Notes: generated by a model from the sequence alone, not told the origin. Shown: positions 1 to 6,243, counted from the first letter of the stretch. The stretch is DNA of 9,696 bases from an uncultured Collinsella sp. (GCA_900549085.1 URMO01000076.1:1-9696), one strand, 5' to 3'. Translations and numbers: made by a program.

Positions 1-389
1 ACAATTGCGTTATCATTGGAAGAGTTGGTGCATATTGTGGGAATACATTTTTATGTTTTGATAAATGCTGGATAAGTGATAATGCTATACAAGCCAAAAG
101 CCGTACTGGCTCATCACCATTGTTTGTCTACTATTTATTACGAAATGCATCATTATCTTCACGTCATATTGGCACTGGACAGCCACTAATGACGCAGGGA
201 ATACTAAATGCTATACCAATTAAGAATCCAACAGAAGAAAAAATTTCTGCATTTATCGAAATTTGTACCCCTGTACACATGATGATTTCTGCCAATAGAC
301 AGCAAAACGAATCACTTGCATCAATGAGAGATTCCTTGCTACCAGAACTGATGTCTGGTGAGTTTGATGTTTCCGATATCGACATTTAG
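1..389 (+). CDS. hsdS: Type I restriction-modification specificity subunit HsdS, C-terminal part (5' end outside window)
   Basis: The reading frame is open from base 3 and gives 128 residues before the TAG at 387-389. HsdS is the DNA-recognition subunit of type I restriction-modification complexes and works with HsdM and HsdR. What is visible is the end of the last target-recognition domain, with the typical GTGQPLM turn followed by an IPIKNPTEEK segment. After it comes the conserved long helix and tail, with ANRQQNESLASMRDSLLPEL and then MSGEFDV, which is characteristic of HsdS C-termini. The in-frame TTG at 120 is not a real start, because HsdS-like sequence continues upstream of it to the window edge. 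The DNA is strongly AT-rich compared with the chromosome to the right, as is common for exchanged specificity genes. It converges on an inverted half hsdS 100 bp downstream, and a recombinase follows, so it is probably the expressed member of an invertible pair. Family call is secure; expression state is inference. Confidence 0.9.
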   Translation, partial: NCVIIGRVGAYCGNTFLCFDKCWISDNAIQAKSRTGSSPLFVYYLLRNASLSSRHIGTGQPLMTQGILNAIPIKNPTEEKISAFIEICTPVHMMISANRQQNESLASMRDSLLPELMSGEFDVSDIDI

Positions 390-490
390 GCCGCTGTAGA
401 CTCGAAACTCGCTTTTCGGCTCTCTCGTTAACTTCTCTGTCAGACACTTCACCATCCGTATGCGAGTATCTGTCTGGTTTTGGTATCTGC

Positions 491-1084
491 CTACGTTGCT
501 ACCGCAGCTATCCGTTCATTGCACGGATTAAAATCTAAATTATTTTTTATAATTTCATTATTTCTAATGGTATGATTAATACTTTTCATAAACGATGCTA
601 TTATTTTTTGCTCTTTCATAGATGGTACAGGCACTTTCAGTACTCTAATAGTCTTCATCGGTATAGTTGGTTGACCTGATCCAGTCATATGATTTGACAT
701 AGTTTGATAAAACTCCGCCGTTCTAATATAACTATACAAAAAATAAGGATCAATTTTTTCTGTATTAGGCATTATCTTGCAAATATTAGGTGCCAAATGA
801 TATTTGTCATCTTCTTCTATAATTGCACAATCTCCATAACCATTTCCTGTATACGTCAGAATAATATCATTTTTATACAATTTACTTCTAAGTAATGAAT
901 CTGATACTTTCTTATCAATTCTTTTTATATCACTTAAATCTAACTCTCCTCGACGCAAATTTAATGCTCTAAGTGCAATAATTTCTCCATCATCTATGTA
1001 TTTTATGTACTTCGTGAACTCAAAACCTGCGAGTTTTGTCACCTCAGCCACATCTTTAATTTCTTTATATTCAAATCGCGTCAT
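491..1084 (-). CDS. Inverted half-length HsdS (single target-recognition domain), alternative or silent specificity cassette
   Basis: This 197-aa protein is about half the usual HsdS length of roughly 400 aa and contains one target-recognition domain. Residues 12-26 carry the entry motif VAEVTKLAGFEFTKY. Residues 134-140 carry GSGQPTI, and 151-158 carry the VPVPSMKE turn before the conserved helix at about 159-183 (IIASFMKSINHTIRNNEIIK). HsdS similarity stops near residue 185. The last 12 residues (NPCNERIAAVAT) look unrelated, and the usual MRDSLLPELMSGE-type tail is missing, so the cassette is truncated. ATG at 1084 is preceded by AGGAAGG seven bases upstream. The start lies 12 nt after the stop of the recombinase on the same strand, so the two are probably cotranscribed. 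The likely role is a donor of an alternative specificity domain, swapped by inversion into the convergent hsdS. It could also be translated as a free half-subunit. Domain identity is clear; the role is inferred from layout. Confidence 0.85.
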   Translation of the reverse strand: MTRFEYKEIKDVAEVTKLAGFEFTKYIKYIDDGEIIALRALNLRRGELDLSDIKRIDKKVSDSLLRSKLYKNDIILTYTGNGYGDCAIIEEDDKYHLAPNICKIMPNTEKIDPYFLYSYIRTAEFYQTMSNHMTGSGQPTIPMKTIRVLKVPVPSMKEQKIIASFMKSINHTIRNNEIIKNNLDFNPCNERIAAVAT

Positions 1085-1096
1085 TACTACACCTTC

Positions 1097-2080
1097 CTAA
1101 CCTATGTACTTTCTATGAGCTTGTTTTACATTACTCTGCTTGACCATGGCATATTGCAAAGTCGTATCTATGCGCTTATGACCCAACAATTGCTGCAATT
1201 GCTCTATCGGCATTCCTTTGTCAATCGCCATCGTTGCAAGTGTTCTTCTGAACTTATGAGGGTGGACCCTTCCTAAATCAAGCTCGCGCCCCAGTTTTCT
1301 AAGCAGCGCCTCGACGCCGCCAATTTGTAGCCTCTCGTGTGGCGCCTTGCTCGACACGAAGAGTGCTTCCGAGCTGTCTATTCGGGTTGACAGGTAATTC
1401 TCAATATGGACTTTAGTCTTTGCGTCAAAATAGACGATGCGGTCCTTATTTCCCTTGCCGTGTACGATGCACTCACGATTGATGGTGTCGATGGAGCTCC
1501 TGTCCAACGAGACGAGTTCGCCCACACGCATGCCCGTGGAGCGCAACAGGTCGATCAGGGCAAGGTTTCGGGGCGACCCGCAGTTATCGCAAAGAATCTC
1601 AACGACTTCATCGCTATACGTTTCCTTTATGGGTTGCGGAGCCTTGACTCTTTTAATGCGTCTAACCGGGCTCTTGATGATGTGGTCTTCGTCCTCGAGC
1701 CATGAGTAGAAGCTTGAGATGATTCTTCGGACATTGTCGACGGTAACACGACTGACGCCGGTTTTTTGCTGATAGTCGGAAAGATAGGACCTAATCTCTT
1801 CGGTTCCCAGGTCGCAGGCTGGCGTGTCGAACGATTCAAGCAGTTTATTAATGGTTGCTTCGTAGTAGGCGATAGTCCTATCCGAGCAGCCTTCGAGGCG
1901 TTTCGCGGACAGAAAAAGATCGAGGAATGATTTGTTGTCACTGTCGCCGCCATTCTCAGCTAACTGGTTTTCATCGAAAAGGCAGTGCGATAAAACCTTT
2001 TTGAGCTGGCGGTTCTGCTGTGTGGTCAGGTAGGGGAGCATGAGACGGGTAATTTCTCTAGCCGTTTTCGTGAGGTCCAT
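1097..2080 (-). CDS. Tyrosine recombinase (XerC/XerD-like site-specific integrase), probable hsdS invertase
   Basis: This intact 327-aa phage-integrase-family recombinase cuts and rejoins DNA through a covalent 3'-phosphotyrosine. The N-terminal SAM-like core-binding domain spans about residues 51-133. The catalytic domain follows from about 150 to the end. The full active-site set is visible: R185 in STGMRVGEL, K209 in HGKGNKDR, H275 and R278 in HPHKFRRT, H301 in LLGHKR, and nucleophile Y310 in TTLQYA. ATG at 2080 has a GGAAGG ribosome site eight bases upstream. The first ~50 residues form an extra leader before the core-binding domain. Placed beside an hsdS and an inverted half hsdS, and transcribed toward them, it most likely inverts the specificity DNA rather than integrating an element. 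No att sites or prophage genes are visible. Its GC content is intermediate between the AT-rich hsdS DNA and the chromosome. Enzyme family is certain; substrate is inferred. Confidence 0.93.
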   Translation of the reverse strand: MDLTKTAREITRLMLPYLTTQQNRQLKKVLSHCLFDENQLAENGGDSDNKSFLDLFLSAKRLEGCSDRTIAYYEATINKLLESFDTPACDLGTEEIRSYLSDYQQKTGVSRVTVDNVRRIISSFYSWLEDEDHIIKSPVRRIKRVKAPQPIKETYSDEVVEILCDNCGSPRNLALIDLLRSTGMRVGELVSLDRSSIDTINRECIVHGKGNKDRIVYFDAKTKVHIENYLSTRIDSSEALFVSSKAPHERLQIGGVEALLRKLGRELDLGRVHPHKFRRTLATMAIDKGMPIEQLQQLLGHKRIDTTLQYAMVKQSNVKQAHRKYIG

Positions 2081-2503
2081 GGTGGCGTCCTTCCTTGCGC
2101 GGTGGGTGGCGCTATTTCTCTTTGTTTACCCGTGCGTTATGGAAGGGATGCCGGGTGGCGCTTCCGCTAGGCAGTGTCAAGGGGCCCGTGAAACCCCGCA
2201 CGGACCTCTGCATCACTCCGGCGCGGCTTTGCCTGCAGAGTGAGATGCTCAGGAGCGTTTTCTTAGCGGGGGATGTCTTTCGGATTCTTTTGATGGGGAT
2301 GTGGAAACACTGATGAAGTTTACGAATTGAGCGAGAGCGAGGGGCTCACTCTGTGTTCATCGCTTCTCGTGTGCGGGTGGATGGTGCTGGCGGTTGTTTG
2401 AGATTGCGGTCACATCGACGGGGTTGGGCGGGGTCGATACAAGGCGAGCACGCCCCATGTTGTTTTGGTGGATGCATCTTTGTTGGCGGAGCGCTTGATA
2501 AGT
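2081..2503. other. Gene-free 423-bp stretch with inverted and direct repeats
   Basis: I see no supportable gene here: the open frames are short, lack ribosome sites, or are shadows of the neighbour at 2504-3037. It lies upstream of the recombinase and downstream of the 177-aa gene, so it must hold the recombinase promoter, but I cannot point to convincing -35/-10 boxes on the minus strand. Visible structure: GGGTGGCGCT occurs twice (2104-2113 and 2153-2162), with a third partial copy GGTGGCG at 2081-2087. CCGTG (2186-2190) pairs with CACGG (2199-2203), and CTCTGCA (2206-2212) pairs with TGCAGAG (2234-2240). An alternative pairing is TCACTC (2213-2218) with GAGTGA (2238-2243). It may be a leader, an eroded gene or a structured RNA; I cannot tell which. 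Confidence 0.5.
2206..2240. repeat. 7-bp perfect inverted repeat in the gene-free stretch
   Basis: CTCTGCA at 2206-2212 is the exact reverse complement of TGCAGAG at 2234-2240, with a 21-nt loop. A second, mutually exclusive pairing joins TCACTC (2213-2218) to GAGTGA (2238-2243). There is no T-run after either, so this is not a normal intrinsic terminator. Its function is unknown. Confidence 0.45.
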
Positions 2504-3037
2504 CTACGCAGAAGCGCGGAGAAGATCCTCTAGCATCGGGTCTACTCCGGCTGCGATTATGCCCTCGATCAAGAGCTGGGCGTGGAATCGACCAACTGTC
2601 CATGCGATATATGAAAGCGTCTGACAAGCGCGCTCCTTGATATCAAATGCAGCTTTGCTTAGAACGATTGCCTCTGCGATGTCGGCAAATGCGTCGTGAT
2701 CTCCCCATGTCTTACAGGCTTGTATCATGCCCTGGTCGATAGCATCCATAACAAAGTCACCCGAGTCGTCCGCAACGCACACGCCGTCGGCGAAGAGCTT
2801 CCAGCTAGATGGCTCGCGCGAATCGTCTCCAAGCAGCTTGATCTGCAGTACGTGCGGATTGCCGGCGGCGCAGAGCTCTTTCTCAAGCATCTGCACGGTA
2901 AAGCGCATCTGGTGGGAGAGACTACTCTTGACCATGCCCGAGGCATAGCCGCTCGGCTCGTCCAGAAGATGCATTCGTTTTGGCTTAGCTGCCAGGTTGT
3001 GGAAATTGCGCTCACTGCGCTCGGAGAAATTGTCCAT
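2504..3037 (-). CDS. Hypothetical protein, 177 aa, unknown function
   Basis: I do not recognise this protein. The start is ATG at 3037 because AAAGGAGT sits five bases upstream, the best ribosome site in the window. The frame stays open far beyond it to 3895, but that part runs antisense to the ATPase and is not coding. The protein looks soluble and mostly helical, without a signal peptide or membrane segment. It has a basic, polar N-terminus (1-45), a middle with FADGVCVADDSGDFVMDAID at about 82-101, and a helical C-terminal third with AFADIAEAIVLSKAAFDIK (116-134) and a hydrophobic end (LLIEGIIAAGVDP, 155-167). Five cysteines are scattered without a metal-binding pattern. It is divergent from the ATPase across a 367-bp structured gap, so shared regulation is possible. 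No recognisable terminator follows. That it is a gene is likely; its role is open. Confidence 0.7.
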   Translation of the reverse strand: MDNFSERSERNFHNLAAKPKRMHLLDEPSGYASGMVKSSLSHQMRFTVQMLEKELCAAGNPHVLQIKLLGDDSREPSSWKLFADGVCVADDSGDFVMDAIDQGMIQACKTWGDHDAFADIAEAIVLSKAAFDIKERACQTLSYIAWTVGRFHAQLLIEGIIAAGVDPMLEDLLRASA

Positions 3038-3138
3038 ACGGACTCCTTTCATCGATGTTGGCAGGGCCACCGTGCCTCTTGGCCGGTTGGCGTCGGGATC
3101 GTGGAGCCAACTCTCTACCCCGACTCTGGATAAAACGC

Positions 3139-3155
3139 GCCCGCTCCTTGCGGGC
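3139..3155 (-). terminator. GC-rich hairpin, possible attenuator in the leader of the 177-aa gene
   Basis: GCCCGC (3139-3144) and GCGGGC (3150-3155) form a perfect 6-bp stem with a 5-nt loop. Read on the minus strand, the stem is followed within three bases by TTTT (3135-3132), so it resembles a weak intrinsic terminator about 100 bp upstream of the 3037 start. GACTC (3122-3126) and GAGTC (3162-3166) flank it as a second, outer inverted repeat. A protein-binding dyad is an equal alternative. Confidence 0.4.
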
Positions 3156-3185
3156 AAGATGGAGTCTATCAGCGCGCGCGGACAC

Positions 3186-3231
3186 AAATCAAGCGCTGCG
3201 TTTAAAATGACGCGCGGACGGCGCTTGATTT
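3186..3231. repeat. Perfect 11-bp inverted repeat (dyad) in the divergent intergenic region
   Basis: AAATCAAGCGC (3186-3196) is the exact reverse complement of GCGCTTGATTT (3221-3231), with 24 bases between. Inside it GCGT (3198-3201) can pair with ACGC (3210-3213). The 9-mer CGCGCGGAC occurs both just before the left arm (3175-3183) and inside the loop (3211-3219). The right arm overlaps the possible -35 box for the ATPase gene, so an operator is a reasonable guess. A bidirectional hairpin is the alternative. Confidence 0.6.
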
Positions 3232-3255
3232 CGCCAGCTGCTGCTAGGCTAAAAT
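3225..3255 (+). promoter_or_regulatory. Possible promoter for the AAA ATPase gene
   Basis: TTGATT (3225-3230) and TAAAAT (3250-3255) resemble -35 and -10 boxes with a 19-bp gap. Shifting the -35 by one base gives TGATTT and an 18-bp gap. Transcription would start near 3262, at the first of the four 33-bp-spaced repeats, leaving a leader of about 140 nt. The boxes are imperfect and the spacer is long, so this is tentative. Confidence 0.35.
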
Positions 3256-3257
3256 CA

Positions 3258-3366
3258 GAAAAGTGTCGAAATCGCCCATGTAAAAGTATGGAAAAGTGTC
3301 CTAATATACACTTCAAAACCTCGGAAAAGTGTCGAAATGAGCACCTAACAACCACGGAAAAGTGTA
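3258..3366 (+). repeat. Four direct repeats of GAAAAGTGT at exact 33-bp spacing upstream of the ATPase
   Basis: Copies lie at 3258-3267, 3291-3300, 3324-3333 and 3357-3366. The first three read GAAAAGTGTC and the last GAAAAGTGTA. Start-to-start distance is exactly 33 bp each time, about three helical turns, so a protein bound to each would sit on nearly the same face. Within the second unit AAGTGT (3294-3299) is mirrored by ACACTT (3308-3313), giving one full palindromic site. A weaker copy, AAAAGTAT, is at 3282-3289. The DNA between copies is not conserved. The last copy ends 38 bp before the ATPase start. Operator array for a regulator, possibly of the ATPase itself, is the simplest reading. 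Confidence 0.75.
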
Positions 3367-3404
3367 TCCTAGTGCTAAAACAGCACGTAATAAGGGGTAC
3401 GCTT

Positions 3405-4727
3405 ATGCTACAGAGAAAAGCGAAAGCACAATTTGAATCTTGGCTTGCCTCGTCGCCTAACAAGGCCCTTTTGGTTAAGGGCGCCCGACAGGTAGGAAAG
3501 TCATATCTGGTCAACGCGTTCGCACGTGAATCGTTCGAAAACGTCGTGACGTTCGACCTTATCGCCGATGCGTCCGTGCGCGATTCATTTTTGGCGGCAA
3601 GAAGCGCGGACGACCTTCTTATGCGCATGTCTATCGCTGCGACGCAGCCGATGGTTGCCAACAAAACCGTCGTGGTTATCGACGAGGTGCAGCGATGCCC
3701 CAATGTGGTGACGTTTATCAAATACCTCGTGCAGCGCGGCGACTTTCGGTACATCCTCACCGGATCGCTCCTTGGTGTTGAGCTCGAGGGTATCGATTCC
3801 TTGCCGGTGGGGTATGTCGAGCAGGTCCAGATGTACCCGCTCGACTTTGAGGAGTTTTGCTGGGCAAATGGCGTTGGTGCCAGCGTGTTTGACATGCTCA
3901 GGGGCTGTCTAAAGGATGAGGGGGAGCTCCCCGGCTACCTGTATGACCGCTTGCTTGATCTGTTCCATCAGTATGTGGTGGTGGGAGGCATGCCCGACGC
4001 GGTCAATTCCTTCTTGGTGACACGCAATGTCGACGAGGTTCGAAACATCCACCGCGATCTTCACGCCCTGTATCGCGATGACATCGCAAAGTACGCTCCG
4101 CCCGAGCTGCGCCTGGTTATTCGCGATATCTACGATTTAATTCCTAGCGAGGCCGGTTCAAAAAACAAGCGATTCAAGCTGTCGTCGATTAACGGTGTCA
4201 AACGTTTTTCGCAGGTGACAGATCATTTTCTCTGGCTATCGGAGGCGGGTGTCGCGCTTCCCGTGTATAACGTAACGGCGCCCGTGGCACCCCTTTTATT
4301 GGGGGAGCAACGAAATCTGTTTAAGCTGTTTTACTTGGACACCGGAATGCTCATGTCGTCGTATTCCAAGAAGGTTGCCCAAGGGGTATTTGATGGCGAG
4401 GCAGAAGACGCCTTTGGCATGAACATGGGAGCGGCGTTTGAGGGCTTCGTTGCCCAAGAGCTCAAAGCTCATGGATTTAGATTGCGCTACTTTACATCGA
4501 AAAAGGTTGGCGAGCTCGATTTTGTCGAGGAGACGCTCGATGGGGAAGTGCTTGCCATCGAGGTCAAGTCGGGCAAGAGCTTTAGGTCCCATGCGGCGCT
4601 CGACAACGCGCTCGTGACGAAGGGTTACGGAATCGACCGTGCTCTGGTGCTTGCTGAGTGCAACCTGCACCGCGATGGAGAGGTGTTGTATCTGCCCATC
4701 TTTATGGCGGGCCTCTTGGAGCCGTAA
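3405..4727 (+). CDS. AAA ATPase with DUF4143 / PD-(D/E)xK-like C-terminus (ATP_bind family)
   Basis: The 440-aa protein belongs to the widespread AAA_14 plus DUF4143 group of predicted ATPases, whose physiological role is unsettled. An AAA domain spans about residues 15-150, with Walker A GARQVGKS (26-33), Walker B VVVIDEVQ (89-96; D93, E94) and a TGS sensor-like motif (119-121). The DUF4143 part follows, including the VVVGGMPDAV motif (191-200) and YRDDIAKY (223-230). Near the end, E346 in AAFEGFVAQEL, ELDF (370-373; D372) and IEVKSGK (385-391; E386, K388) match the PD-(D/E)xK nuclease-fold pattern seen in this family. ATG at 3405 has AAGGGG seven bases upstream. The frame is open back to 2997, but that part only reads through the intergenic repeats. 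The gene stands alone, with a remarkable repeat array upstream. It is full length, with every expected motif in place. Defence or toxin-like functions have been suggested for relatives, but nothing here proves one. Confidence 0.92.
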   Translation: MLQRKAKAQFESWLASSPNKALLVKGARQVGKSYLVNAFARESFENVVTFDLIADASVRDSFLAARSADDLLMRMSIAATQPMVANKTVVVIDEVQRCPNVVTFIKYLVQRGDFRYILTGSLLGVELEGIDSLPVGYVEQVQMYPLDFEEFCWANGVGASVFDMLRGCLKDEGELPGYLYDRLLDLFHQYVVVGGMPDAVNSFLVTRNVDEVRNIHRDLHALYRDDIAKYAPPELRLVIRDIYDLIPSEAGSKNKRFKLSSINGVKRFSQVTDHFLWLSEAGVALPVYNVTAPVAPLLLGEQRNLFKLFYLDTGMLMSSYSKKVAQGVFDGEAEDAFGMNMGAAFEGFVAQELKAHGFRLRYFTSKKVGELDFVEETLDGEVLAIEVKSGKSFRSHAALDNALVTKGYGIDRALVLAECNLHRDGEVLYLPIFMAGLLEP

Positions 4728-4741
4728 CGCGTTGCCGGCTC
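4719..4741. terminator. Hairpin at the end of the ATPase gene, weak terminator candidate
   Basis: GAGCCG (4719-4724) pairs perfectly with CGGCTC (4736-4741). The loop contains the 8-bp palindrome AACGCGTT (4726-4733). It starts within the last codons of the ATPase and lies in the 37-bp gap between two convergent genes. No run of T follows closely on either strand, so intrinsic termination would be weak. Confidence 0.4.
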
Positions 4742-4764
4742 TTCCAGCCCTCCTTTAACCTTCG

Positions 4765-5469
4765 CTACTCGTCTCCGTCGTTGGGGTCGCCCTTGAGGGT
4801 GTTGATGTCCAGGTACTGGTTGTCGTCCTCTTTTTGCTGCGTTGCCGATTCGGGCGCGGTGGGGCCACGGAACAGCTGGAATCCCTCAAACGCGATCACG
4901 CCGAGCAGAGCGATGATGATGGCGATAAAGACAACCTTTGCCGCTTGGGGAAACTCGGAGAAGTGCGGCGGCTCTTCCTCGGTGTAGTAGTCGGCAAAGC
5001 GCTCGTCATCGGTGCCACGGGTATACGACGATGCCGATGCGTCCTTTACGCCGGTCTTGTTGTACTCGGGAGCCGCGTATGTCGGCTGCTGCGGGGCGGC
5101 ATCCGCGGGTGTGCTGTTGGACGCATGACGCTGTGCCGCTGCAGCGAGAAACGCCGCCGTCTCGGACGGATCGCTGGTGGGGTGGGGTGCAGGGGCGGCT
5201 TTACGCTTCGTCTGCACGATGGGGCGGATAGCAGAGTCGTCCGTGGGCACGGATGCCGGCGCGGGCGTGGCGGAAGGTGCAGGCTTTGCACTTGTCGGGC
5301 GAGCTCCGCCGCCCATGAGCTCCTCGGCGGTCCAGGGGCGGTCGCTCATCACGTCATCGAGGCTCAGCGCAAAAAGGCCCTCTTCGCCCTCGTCAAACGC
5401 GTGTTTCGCATGCCTGGCGCCAGAAGCGGTGCCTCCGTGGCTGCTGCGCGATGCGTTGCTCGACCTCAT
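4765..5469 (-). CDS. Pro/Ala-rich single-pass membrane protein, function unknown
   Basis: The 234-aa protein has a long, low-complexity cytoplasmic-type region followed by one membrane helix and a short acidic tail. Residues 1-24 are Ser/Ala/His-rich. Residues 25-55 form a more conserved-looking segment with GLFALSLDDV and DRPWTAEEL. Residues 56-135 are rich in Ala, Pro, Ser and Thr and probably disordered. The single transmembrane segment is at about 177-197 (AAKVVFIAIIIALLGVIAFEG), preceded by an acidic stretch (DDERFADYYTEEEPP). The C-terminus (210-234) is rich in Asp, Glu, Gln and Asn. No signal peptide is seen, so the N-terminus probably stays inside. ATG at 5469 has AAAGGA nine bases upstream, and a TATAAT box lies 35-40 bases upstream. 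It converges on the ATPase gene. I do not recognise a family; an envelope-associated scaffold or a regulator's partner is conceivable but unproven. Confidence 0.8.
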   Translation of the reverse strand: MRSSNASRSSHGGTASGARHAKHAFDEGEEGLFALSLDDVMSDRPWTAEELMGGGARPTSAKPAPSATPAPASVPTDDSAIRPIVQTKRKAAPAPHPTSDPSETAAFLAAAAQRHASNSTPADAAPQQPTYAAPEYNKTGVKDASASSYTRGTDDERFADYYTEEEPPHFSEFPQAAKVVFIAIIIALLGVIAFEGFQLFRGPTAPESATQQKEDDNQYLDINTLKGDPNDGDE

Positions 5470-5503
5470 CTTGTCCCATCCTTTCGAACTGTCTAGCCCT
5501 TCG

Positions 5504-5509
5504 ATTATA
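5504..5509 (-). promoter_or_regulatory. Probable -10 box for the membrane-protein gene
   Basis: On the minus strand this reads a consensus TATAAT. A start about seven bases on would give a leader near 28 nt and leave the ribosome site intact. No good -35 hexamer is seen at 16-18 bp; GTGACA (5527-5522) is only 12 bp away. Confidence 0.45.
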
Positions 5510-5589
5510 TGGAACTTGCCTTGTCACCGATGCCCGGATTCGCGCATTCAAGAACTCGTACTAAGGGGAGGATGGTTCAGGCGGGTCGT

Positions 5590-6243
5590 TTACTTGTCGT
5601 CGACCTCTGCCTTGGCCTCGTTGAGATAGCTGTAGAAGCTGTACTTGGAGATGCCAAAGAACTCGCAGGCGCGCTCGCTCGATTTGGAGATAAGAAAGGC
5701 GCCGCGGCGGTCGAGGTATCCGATAGCGCGAATGCGCTCGTCCTTGGTCATGAGGGCGGCGGGCTTGCCCACGTATTGCTCGCACTCGCGCAGCAGATCT
5801 TCGAGCAGGTCGCCGATGTTTTTGGTGATGGGCTCGGGCACGGTGTATCCCTTGTCGCCTGTGCCGGTGAGCGCGTCGAGCGAACGCTCAAACGCCTTCA
5901 TGAGCGTGATGTCAAAGTTGATGCCCATAATGCCAACGGGGTTGCCGTCGTCATCGCGAATGAAGATGGTCGACGACTTGAGCAGCTTGCCGTCGGCGGT
6001 CTTGGTGAGGTACGGCGCGTGGTCGTGGACCTCGGCGGCATCCTCGTGCATAGACTCGAGCACAACATGGCTGGGGCCGTCGCCCAGTTTGCGTCCGCTG
6101 ACGTGGCCGTTTTCAATCGCCACGATAGAGTGGTCCGTGTCCCCGGTCTCCAGATCGTGGACGACGATTTCACAGTTGGGACCAAATTGGAGCGCCAGAC
6201 TGTGTGCAAGGCGCTTGTAAAACTCAATCTGTGCGGGGGTCAT
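5590..6243 (-). CDS. YheO-type PAS and HTH transcriptional regulator
   Basis: This 217-aa DNA-binding regulator has the two-domain layout of the YheO family. An N-terminal YheO-like PAS domain spans about residues 5-118, with CEIVVHDLE (24-32), HVSGRKLGDGPS (47-58), KLLKSSTIFIRDDDGNPVG (87-105) and IMGINFDIT (105-113). A C-terminal helix-turn-helix (HTH_22 type) spans about 155-212, with MTKDERIRAIGYLDRRGAF and the recognition-helix region ISKYSFYSYLNE (198-209). In this family the PAS part is thought to sense a small ligand. I chose ATG at 6243, 17 codons inside the longest frame, because AGGAAGG lies six bases upstream of it. It is divergent from the MocA-like gene across 165 bp and could regulate that gene or the neighbouring molybdenum hydroxylase functions. 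Family assignment is firm; target and ligand are unknown. Confidence 0.9.
   Translation of the reverse strand: MTPAQIEFYKRLAHSLALQFGPNCEIVVHDLETGDTDHSIVAIENGHVSGRKLGDGPSHVVLESMHEDAAEVHDHAPYLTKTADGKLLKSSTIFIRDDDGNPVGIMGINFDITLMKAFERSLDALTGTGDKGYTVPEPITKNIGDLLEDLLRECEQYVGKPAALMTKDERIRAIGYLDRRGAFLISKSSERACEFFGISKYSFYSYLNEAKAEVDDK

Noticed and set aside
1097..2080. Prophage or integrative element integrase
   Set aside because: No att repeats, tRNA or phage genes are visible, and the hsdS context explains the recombinase better. Not excluded outside the window.
3258..3366. CRISPR array
   Set aside because: The repeat is only about 10 bp, with no cas genes nearby. Spacing fits operator sites, not repeat-spacer units.
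2997..3404. N-terminal extension of the ATPase frame with EKC every 11 residues
   Set aside because: The pattern is only the 33-bp DNA repeat read in frame. A good ribosome site precedes ATG 3405, and the protein family begins there.
3038..3895. N-terminal extension of the minus-strand frame, giving 463 aa in all
   Set aside because: It runs antisense through the ATPase gene and the intergenic repeats. The strong ribosome site marks the true start at 3037.
4834..5496. 220-aa plus-strand frame
   Set aside because: Arg/Gly/Cys-rich shadow of the membrane-protein gene, whose ribosome site, membrane helix and -10 box support the minus strand.
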